Below are positions 7,501-11,494 of a stretch of 11,494 nt of DNA, piece after piece. The DNA is from Acidimicrobiales bacterium (GTDB lineage: Bacteria; Actinomycetota; Acidimicrobiia; Acidimicrobiales; UBA8190). The stretch lies in contig JASHZK010000138.1 of the NCBI GenBank assembly GCA_030042575.1, forward strand, positions 1 through 11,494, written 5' to 3'. Made by a program: the position numbers and the translations under genes. A model generated the notes under the pieces. The model was given only the letters and a program-made list of their open reading frames with translations, was not told the DNA's origin and did not search any database. Numbering within the stretch: position 1 is the stretch's first letter; each line of letters begins with the position of its first letter.

Positions 7501-9199
7501 CGGCGCTGCACCCCGAGGAGGCGTTGATGTCCGCCAGCATCGCCGCCCACAACGGGGTGGCCGAGGAAGTGCCGCCGTACTGGTACCACCCGCCGGCGTA
7601 CACGATGCCCACACCGGTCTGCGGGTCGGCGAGGGCACTCACGTCCGGAGTCTCACGACACAAGGTGCCGGACGGGAGCGTCGTGTCGATGCCGGCCACG
7701 TGGTAGTCGTCGGCGGCGCCGTCCGGATCGTTGCTGCAGACCTCCGTGGCGGTGGTCTGGGCCACGGCCACGTCCGACTGCCACGACGGCTGCGCCCATC
7801 CGGTCGAGATGCCGCCGCCGCCGGCTCCGCCGTCGCTGCCGTTGTCCCATACCGTCTCCGTCGGGGGATCGGTGGCGTCGAGAATGGTCGTGCCGCCGAC
7901 TGAGGTGACGTAGGGCTGGTCGGCCGGGTCGAGGACGGAAAGCACGGGCGCCACGGCGCTGGAGTCGTGGTAGGCGCACGAGTCGGATCCGTCGTCGCCG
8001 GCGGCGGCAAAGACCGTCTGGCCCTGGGCGGCGATCTGCTCGAAGATCTCGTTCTCGACCTGCTCGACGCCGGGAGCGCCCTCTTGCAACGCCGGCTCGC
8101 ATACCCCCCAGCTGGAAGAGATCTGGCGAGCATTGTCGGCGATGGCGATCTGGTTCCACGTGTCGACCGGCCCCCAGTTGTCGTTCATGTTGGGGCCCTC
8201 GAAGACGTCGATCTTGGCCTCAGGGGCGATGGCCGAGACGTCTTCTACGTCGAGAGCCGCCTCGGCGCTCCCGTATCCGGTCCCGGGCCCGCCGTCGACG
8301 GTCGTCACCGTGATGTTGCCCGTGTTGTTCTGTCCGAAGTAGCACTCGTCGAACGTGGCGATGTCCGACATCTCGAAGGGCTCGAGCTCGTAGATGTCCA
8401 CGGTCTGGCCCTGACCGAGATCCCCGGCGTTATAAAGGCCTTCGACGCCATATGCGTTCGCCACCTGCTGGTCGGTGAGGGAACCGGTCGCCTGAAGCGC
8501 CAGGGCACTCGAACAGGCGACGGGTCCCCCGTTCGACGTCTCCGGCACCGCGGCCGCCGACGTGTGCCCGTCTGCTTTGCCCGTGTAACGGACCGGGTCA
8601 GCGCTCTCTTTCACGAGCTGGTCCAGCCCGATCACCGCCTCCACGCTGCTGGCGATCGATGCCGGGAGCCGGACGCTCGAGGTCGTGGCCTGACCGGTGG
8701 AGCCGTCGGCCAGGTGCACCTTCTGGAGGCCTGTATGGAAGGCGGACTCGACGACCGCCGCCGTTCCTTTGAACTCGACGAGAATGCCGTTGGAGGAGAC
8801 GCCCGTCACCTTCAGCCCGTCGGCGGTGAGTTGGTGCTCGACCGTGTCGATGGTCGAGCTCGAGGGGCCGAAGTGGCTCTTGAACTGGCCGGGGGCCAGG
8901 TAGTGGTGGTACATGGCGGAATGGGGATTCGAGGTATCGCCGATGAAGTCGGTGACCCCTTGCTGGTTCGGCAGTTTCAGGGCGATCGCCCCGCTCAGCA
9001 TCGAACTGCGCGACACGGCACCGATGGCGCGAGCGCCCGAAGGCAGCTCGGGCGCCGCCGCCACGGCCCGCAGTGGCGTGCCCCCCGAGGTCGGCGTCGT
9101 CGCTGCGGAAGCGACGGCGGGCGAGGCCACTACCGCCCCTAGCATGGCGACGACGAGTGAGACCGGCGCAAGACTGCGGACGAGCTTGCCGTTGAACAC
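4535..9199 (-). CDS. Secreted S53 family (sedolisin/kumamolisin-type) serine-carboxyl peptidase with IPT, Fn3 and GYW repeats
   Basis: An exported acid endopeptidase of 1554 aa. I start it at GTG 9199, not at the longer in-frame ATG at 9322: GGAG lies 10 nt upstream and the GTG directly opens a signal peptide (KLVRS, then a hydrophobic core, cleavage after ASA near residue 32). Residues about 55-195 are the activation propeptide. The S53 catalytic domain spans about 230-645, with Glu313 and Asp317 (EAALD), oxyanion Asp402 (AAAGDDGS) and Ser545 (YGGTSSATP). The calcium site is Asp594, Ile595, Gly618, Gly620 and Asp622. All key residues are intact. Then come five Ig-like/IPT-TIG-like segments (about 655-752, 760-866, 902-1002, 1003-1105, 1108-1201; the fourth is least clear), an Fn3 domain (about 1206-1296) and six C-terminal GYW repeats. 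The usual enzyme is roughly a third of this length; the tail probably binds the cell surface or a polymer. Confidence 0.93.
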   Translation of the reverse strand: MFNGKLVRSLAPVSLVVAMLGAVVASPAVASAATTPTSGGTPLRAVAAAPELPSGARAIGAVSRSSMLSGAIALKLPNQQGVTDFIGDTSNPHSAMYHHYLAPGQFKSHFGPSSSTIDTVEHQLTADGLKVTGVSSNGILVEFKGTAAVVESAFHTGLQKVHLADGSTGQATTSSVRLPASIASSVEAVIGLDQLVKESADPVRYTGKADGHTSAAAVPETSNGGPVACSSALALQATGSLTDQQVANAYGVEGLYNAGDLGQGQTVDIYELEPFEMSDIATFDECYFGQNNTGNITVTTVDGGPGTGYGSAEAALDVEDVSAIAPEAKIDVFEGPNMNDNWGPVDTWNQIAIADNARQISSSWGVCEPALQEGAPGVEQVENEIFEQIAAQGQTVFAAAGDDGSDSCAYHDSSAVAPVLSVLDPADQPYVTSVGGTTILDATDPPTETVWDNGSDGGAGGGGISTGWAQPSWQSDVAVAQTTATEVCSNDPDGAADDYHVAGIDTTLPSGTLCRETPDVSALADPQTGVGIVYAGGWYQYGGTSSATPLWAAMLADINASSGCSAVTDGVGFVDPTLYQIGDNAITYGDAFNDITQGNNDNLGVGVGETGYPFYAAGTGYDMASGLGTPQVTNAANTGLGEQLCAIAADSGGTQPAVTSVLTSSETSSGPSTGGTAVTISGSNFGSSSGSVYFGDVPATVGTWSATAITLDTPAYAAPPGTPAGSAGSADVTVVTSTGESSGLNSAAVFHYDGNSSGAPVVDYIDPPGGPESGGTTLNSNGTVDIVGSGFTGATSVSFGGVSATPDVLSDNEIQVTPPADTDADCLNGGISDTAVCAVAVTVTTPDGTSLGPTDGGSAILPAYTGPVVYNPNGAFSPSCMTAATPTCEVVQAPEEYDFADAPTVTAVEVQGGGGYADEYGGTLATVVGTGFNLDTIEWVNVGPAGPNPNEDFSVVSISPTALTVELPPDANLEAPTTGPDPSELSVQSMAGLSGSEDFDYAGIPVFGSITSPNPPFVAQATPGPVTVKGKGLSDVYEVSTELEAPLSFLASTTTDITSQTNTSLTAELLSNFTFSQDVLLCTATACSVPSSSVGSSADVIYVAYPGQPVVNSSSPGDGPAHGGTVVTIDGVLDTELIAVDFGTAPGTIVGEGALTASAPIEVRAPPGTAGTTVDVTIETVGGYLVGEATSAVNPSATFTYEASTPTAPADVTATSGAGTVSVSWKVPSDDGGHPITGYRVKASATGQTTEIRTVGPKQTKTLLAPLAEVPWTITVSAVNALGAGPGEAASSTVTPGAPPLQGYWLATASGTTYSTGYAGSLGGTSATPSDPIVAIAAAPGGTGYWLVSKDGKVTAIGSALYRGEVRSGVSDIVSILPTEDGLGYWLLGADGRVFNFGDAAFHGDMLHRPHGKPPLHVSDIVGMEAAPSGAGYLLVNSSGAVFRFGSVHDYGSLAGAHVTDITGVVAAPTGTGYLLFSSDGSVYVFGTGLPSDGGLPGQNVNVSDIVGLTLTPDGDGYWMTGSNGDTYTFGDAISFGTPTGLASQLPVVGMAGT
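4538..5293 (-). repeat. Six GY(W/L)-type protein repeats at the end of the S53 peptidase
   Basis: Units begin at residues 1303, 1344, 1384, 1432, 1473 and 1517, spaced 40-48 residues apart. Each has the pattern G-Y-W/L-L/M, a short polar turn with D/S/N-G, an aromatic and Gly-rich strand (for example GDAAFHGD), then a DIVG/DITG-like strand and an APxGTG or equivalent linker. They are diverged at the protein level, so this is an old array. The design suggests a small beta-propeller or solenoid. Similar repeats decorate many secreted proteins of Acidimicrobiia; their ligand is not known to me. Confidence 0.8.
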
Positions 9200-9406
9200 C
9201 TGTCGTCCACTCCGTTCACCGTTGCACCCTGGTCGACACCCCGTCGGAACCGATCCTCGCCCGGGGCGCCCTCTACGGTGCGTGTTCCTGTCCACTACGG
9301 CCTCCCTCCGGCGCGCCGCCACGAATCGTCGGCTGCGTACTCAGGTGACGTCAACAGCAATCCACTGCAAGAGCCGTTACACGAGACGCGAGCAGTACGT
9401 TGGTGC

Positions 9407-9426
9407 GGTCGACGGCGCCGTCGACC
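9407..9426. promoter_or_regulatory. Perfect 20-bp palindrome, possible operator
   Basis: GGTCGACGGC followed by its exact reverse complement GCCGTCGACC. Flanking TGGT (9401-9404) and ACCA (9427-9430) extend the symmetry with a two-base bulge. It lies about 208 bp upstream of the S53 start and about 208 bp upstream of the plus-strand gene at 9634, so it could serve either direction as a binding site for a dimeric regulator. It is too GC-rich to call on sequence alone. Confidence 0.35.
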
Positions 9427-9621
9427 ACCACGAATGCGTGCTGTCCCACGATGCCGGGAGTCTTACCCCCCAAGATCAGATCCATCAAATGTTGCACTGC
9501 ATACTGTTGCGAGGTTAACGAGTCACGTGCTCGGGCGACTTCGGCGATGCCGGTGGCTGCTCGTCCTCGGCGGTTCAGCCCATAGCGAACGAGCGCGGCC
9601 GCCGGACCGACCGGGCGGGCT

Positions 9622-9626
9622 GGAGG
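9622..9626 (+). promoter_or_regulatory. Ribosome binding site GGAGG deciding the GTG start at 9634
   Basis: GGAGG sits 7 nt before the GTG at 9634 and would be much too far from the in-frame ATG at 9658, so GTG is preferred. Confidence 0.65.
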
Positions 9627-9633
9627 GCCCTGC

Positions 9634-9867
9634 GTGCCAGGGAACCGGATTTTCGAAATGGCCGTTTCAGCGGCCGCCATCTCCGTCCTCGGGCTGAGCG
9701 GGCCGGCCCTGGCCAGCACCGGTGGGCATGGCGCCGAGCAGTCCGCCTTGGCCGGCGTCTTGGGATACGCAGGTGGCCCGGCCCCGGTGGCTACCGCGTC
9801 CTCGGATGCGGCCCGTCTTCCAGGGGAAGCCAGGCTCTGTGCAGCAAGCCGAAGAGCGTCACGGTGA
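9634..9867 (+). CDS. Small secreted protein, apparently frameshifted near its end
   Basis: As read, GTG 9634 gives 77 aa: a short N-terminus (MPGNRIFEM), hydrophobic AVSAAAISVLGLSGPALA with likely signal cleavage after ALA (about residue 27), then a Gly/Ala/Ser-rich mature part. From about codon 64 the frame changes character: rare codons AGG, CGA and AGA appear and the tail reads ARLCAASRRASR. In the neighbouring frame the same DNA (9837-9899) reads LCSKPKSVTVKAGEVDLIGPC with good codon bias and stops at 9900-9902. Adding one G to the GGGG run at 9823-9826 joins both frames into an 89-aa protein with two Cys. A homopolymer sequencing error, a recent mutation, or chance are the options. No family is recognised. 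It lies upstream of and co-directional with the G1 peptidase. Confidence 0.55.
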   Translation: MPGNRIFEMAVSAAAISVLGLSGPALASTGGHGAEQSALAGVLGYAGGPAPVATASSDAARLPGEARLCAASRRASR

Positions 9868-9933
9868 AAGCAGGCGAGGTCGATCTCATCGGACCCTGTT
9901 GAGGCCTTCTACTCAGATCCTCATTTTTACGGA

Positions 9934-9962
9934 TTGACCCGACCCTGCTCTTGGTCTAGACG
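9934..9962 (+). promoter_or_regulatory. Promoter for the G1 peptidase (TTGACC-17 bp-TAGACG)
   Basis: TTGACC (9934-9939) is a good -35 match. Seventeen bases later TAGACG (9957-9962) is a modest -10. Predicted start is near 9969, leaving a leader of about 32 nt that contains the AGAGGA ribosome binding site. An AT-rich stretch (TTTTTA, 9924-9929) precedes it. Confidence 0.45.
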
Positions 9963-10000
9963 ATGGCCACCCGCACCTCGTCGAGAGCAGAGGAATGGTC

Positions 10001-10915
10001 ATGTCAGGTCGCCTACGAACCGTCCTCGCTTCTCTGGGGGCGTTCGGGCTCGGGGTGGCCCTCACCGCTGTGGTCATGTCCTGGGGTGCCGGGGCGCACG
10101 CACCCGACGGCGTCGCCCGCTCGTCAGCCACCAGCGCACGGGCCGAACACGCGGCCCTGGCGGCCCTGGCCCAGATGCAGCTGACCGCCCCCGACCAGCC
10201 CGCCCCCCATACAGCCGGTGTCGGGCCCGCTGCCGCGCATCAGCCCAATACCACCAACGCCATCAAGGACACGGGCTCTTTCAACTGGAGCGGTTATCTG
10301 GACAAGACGACGACCAAGAATTACTTCACCTCGGTGTCGGGAAGCTGGACCCAGGAGAAGGTGACCTGCAGCGCTGAGGACCGAATGTCCTCGACCTGGG
10401 TGGGAATAGACGGAGCCTCGGACAAGACGGTCGAGCAGACCGGCACGCTGGCCTGGTGCTACGAGGATGCCGCCTACTACTACTCCTGGTACGAGATGTA
10501 CCCGGCCGCCACCGTGGTCATAGGCACGGAGGTCAAGGCAGGCGACAAGATCTCGGCCAGTGTCACGCGCAGTGGAACTTCCTACGACATGGTCCTCACC
10601 GACTCCACGACCAGCGGGAACGACGTCAGTATCACGAAAACCTGCGCCCTGGCCACATGCCACGACACCAGCGTGGAGTGGATCAACGAGCGGCCCACCG
10701 TGCCTACCGGTATGGCCCCACTGGTCCAGTACCGGACCTGGAGCCTCACCGGGGCGGCGGCAGCCGGCGGCAGTACGTCGGGGGTGATCACGGCTTTCCC
10801 GACCACATACAACACCCAGATGGTCGACAGCTACGACAACTACCCGCTCGCCACCGCCGGGACGTTGAACAGCTCCGGCAGCGGGTTCACCACCACCTGG
10901 GACGACAGCTACTGA
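10001..10915 (+). CDS. Secreted G1 family (eqolisin-like) glutamic peptidase
   Basis: A 304-aa exported endopeptidase. ATG 10001 is chosen because AGAGGA (9989-9994) ends 6 nt before it; ATG 9995 would be too close and adds only two residues. Residues 1-32 are a signal peptide (RLRTVLASLGAFGLGVALTAVVMSW, cleavage likely after AGA), and about 33-88 an Ala/Pro-rich propeptide. The G1 domain covers about 93-300. NWSGY (95-99), WVGIDG (133-138), the EQTG Gln146 and WYEMYP (163-168) match the order in fungal scytalidoglutamic peptidase. VEWINERP supplies Glu230, equivalent to its catalytic Glu136, and Gln146 equals Gln53, so the catalytic dyad is intact. Cys123/Cys153 and Cys215/Cys220 may form disulfides. 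G1 enzymes cleave proteins at acid pH by a Gln/Glu mechanism. It probably acts outside the cell alongside the nearby S53 enzyme. Confidence 0.9.
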   Translation: MSGRLRTVLASLGAFGLGVALTAVVMSWGAGAHAPDGVARSSATSARAEHAALAALAQMQLTAPDQPAPHTAGVGPAAAHQPNTTNAIKDTGSFNWSGYLDKTTTKNYFTSVSGSWTQEKVTCSAEDRMSSTWVGIDGASDKTVEQTGTLAWCYEDAAYYYSWYEMYPAATVVIGTEVKAGDKISASVTRSGTSYDMVLTDSTTSGNDVSITKTCALATCHDTSVEWINERPTVPTGMAPLVQYRTWSLTGAAAAGGSTSGVITAFPTTYNTQMVDSYDNYPLATAGTLNSSGSGFTTTWDDSY

Positions 10916-10928
10916 ACCGAGATCCCGA

Positions 10929-10944
10929 GCGCCCTTGGAGGCGC
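10929..10944 (+). terminator. Small hairpin after the G1 peptidase gene
   Basis: GCGCC, six-base loop, GGCGC lies 13 nt past the stop codon. The stem is only 5 bp and no T-run follows, so it is at most a weak terminator. Confidence 0.2.
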
Positions 10945-10975
10945 AGCCGGGCTACAGGGACCAACAGGCGGACGA

Positions 10976-10998
10976 TAGGCTTGTTCGCCGGGAGGTGA
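10976..10998 (+). promoter_or_regulatory. Possible -10 box (TAGGCT) and strong ribosome binding site (GGAGGTGA)
   Basis: TAGGCT at 10976-10981 is a TANNNT -10 candidate without a clear -35 partner. GGAGGTGA at 10991-10998 is a near-perfect Shine-Dalgarno sequence six bases before ATG 11005 and fixes that start. The ribosome binding site is convincing; the promoter is not. Confidence 0.45.
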
Positions 10999-11004
10999 AG
11001 TGTC

Positions 11005-11494
11005 ATGACGAGGAAGCTGCGGTGGAGTCGCACCGGTGCGGGACTGTTCCTGGCCGTGGGCCTCGGGGTCGCGGGATGGGTGAGCGCGGCGTGGGCGTAC
11101 ACCCCGGTCACGGTGACCCTGGGCATCGCGCCCGATACGGGGCTGACCGGCGGCCAGAGCGTGACGCTCAGCGCCAGCGGACTGGCCAAGAGCTCGCCAG
11201 GCAACATCCTCGAATGCAACAACGACCCCAACGAGCCCTATGTCGCCCTGGGCTCACCCGTCAGCTCGGACGTCTCCGTGGGCTGCACGGCGCCGGCGCT
11301 GACGTCCAACGCGTTTACGTCGACCTCGGCCAAAGGGGTGTTGTCGAAGAAGTACGTCGTCTCCAGCGGGACCATCGGACCGCCCTGTGGCAAAGGCGAC
11401 CTCGTGGCCACCTGCCCCGCCACCGACAGCAACGGCGTCAGTCCCTCGACCGACGCCGCCAACTACCCGTGCCCACCGACCGCCGCCCAGCAGG
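11005..11494 (+). CDS. Secreted neocarzinostatin-like domain protein, N-terminal part
   Basis: The first 163 codons are present and the gene continues past the right edge. Residues 1-31 are a signal peptide (MTRKLRW, hydrophobic GAGLFLAVGLGVAGWV, cleavage after AWA). The mature protein opens with VTVTLGIAPDTGLTGGQSVTLS and then ILECN. This is the typical start of the neocarzinostatin/macromomycin-type Ig-like domain, where a 'GL-x-x-GQ-x-V' strand precedes a Cys-containing strand. Cys residues at 71, 94, 128, 137 and 156 suggest disulfides. In antibiotic-producing actinomycetes this fold carries an enediyne chromophore, but in many other actinobacteria it is an orphan secreted domain, and no enediyne genes are visible here. 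It is co-directional with the G1 peptidase, 89 bp downstream, probably with its own transcription start. Confidence 0.7.
   Translation, partial: MTRKLRWSRTGAGLFLAVGLGVAGWVSAAWAYTPVTVTLGIAPDTGLTGGQSVTLSASGLAKSSPGNILECNNDPNEPYVALGSPVSSDVSVGCTAPALTSNAFTSTSAKGVLSKKYVVSSGTIGPPCGKGDLVATCPATDSNGVSPSTDAANYPCPPTAAQQ

Larger units (their letters stand above)
9200..9633. other. Long intergenic region between S53 gene and small secreted-protein gene
   Basis: No convincing intact gene is seen in these 434 bases. They hold the 5' leader of the S53 gene (GGAG at 9210-9213 on the minus strand), a perfect palindrome at 9407-9426, and a patch at about 9460-9520 that is less GC-rich than its surroundings. A minus-strand open frame across about 9351-9560 looks vaguely like the end of a LuxR-type regulator but has poor codon bias. 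The Shine-Dalgarno sequence of the plus-strand gene is at its right end. No confident promoter pair was found on either strand. Confidence 0.6.

Noticed and set aside
9200..9322. N-terminal extension of the S53 protein to the ATG at 9322
   Set aside because: The extra 41 residues are Arg-rich and would bury the signal peptide; GTG 9199 has GGAG upstream and starts the signal peptide directly.
9490..9510. Direct repeat TGTTGC-N9-TGTTGC as an operator
   Set aside because: Only six bases repeated twice; too short to separate from chance without conservation data.
9351..9719. Intact minus-strand gene of 122 codons
   Set aside because: Poor codon bias, no ribosome binding site, overlaps the signal peptide region of the plus-strand gene at 9634; kept only as a possible remnant in the findings.
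9820..9840. Programmed -1 ribosomal frameshift in the 9634 gene
   Set aside because: No slippery heptamer and no obvious downstream hairpin or pseudoknot; a one-base loss in the GGGG run is simpler.
1..11494. Mobile element, CRISPR array, prophage, defence or toxin-antitoxin system
   Set aside because: No transposase, integrase, spaced identical repeats, attachment-site duplication at tRNA-Leu, or paired small ORFs of that kind were seen on either strand.

Overview
The window is GC-rich, with strong G/C preference at third codon positions, GTG starts, leaderless-type signals and several secreted proteins, so it looks actinobacterial. The Trp/Tyr-rich GYW(L/M) repeats at the end of the large peptidase and the neocarzinostatin-like secreted protein suggest the class Acidimicrobiia. 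That placement is inferred from protein style; there is no rRNA here. Two different acid-type protease families (S53 and G1) lie within 2 kb of each other, which fits an acidophilic or acid-soil lifestyle.

Layout. 1-228 (-) is the N-terminus of a secreted protein cut by the window edge. 396-920 (+) is a small probable lipoprotein. 973-4377 (+) is a 1134-aa fusion with a sulfotransferase-like region, a SAM methyltransferase and two GT-A family 2 glycosyltransferase domains. It is preceded by a -10 box and a seven-codon ORF laid out as a leaderless, ATGA-coupled leader peptide. 4407-4488 (+) is tRNA-Leu(UAG). 4535-9199 (-) is a secreted S53 (sedolisin/kumamolisin-type) peptidase with five Ig-like/IPT-like segments, an Fn3 domain and six GYW repeats. 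9200-9633 is a long intergenic region with a perfect 20-bp palindrome and a possible decayed regulator fragment. 9634-9902 (+) is a small secreted-protein gene that appears frameshifted. 10001-10915 (+) is a secreted G1 (eqolisin-like) glutamic peptidase with both catalytic residues present. 11005 to the end (+) is the start of a secreted neocarzinostatin-like protein.

Function. The left half contributes to surface polysaccharide assembly (fusion glycosyltransferase) and the cell envelope. The right half encodes exported proteins: two unrelated endopeptidases active at low pH and accessory secreted proteins. Nothing indicates a mobile element, CRISPR array, phage or defence island. The most unusual points are the leader-peptide arrangement before the glycosyltransferase, the four-part domain fusion, the S53-G1 neighbourhood and the repairable frameshift at 9634-9902.
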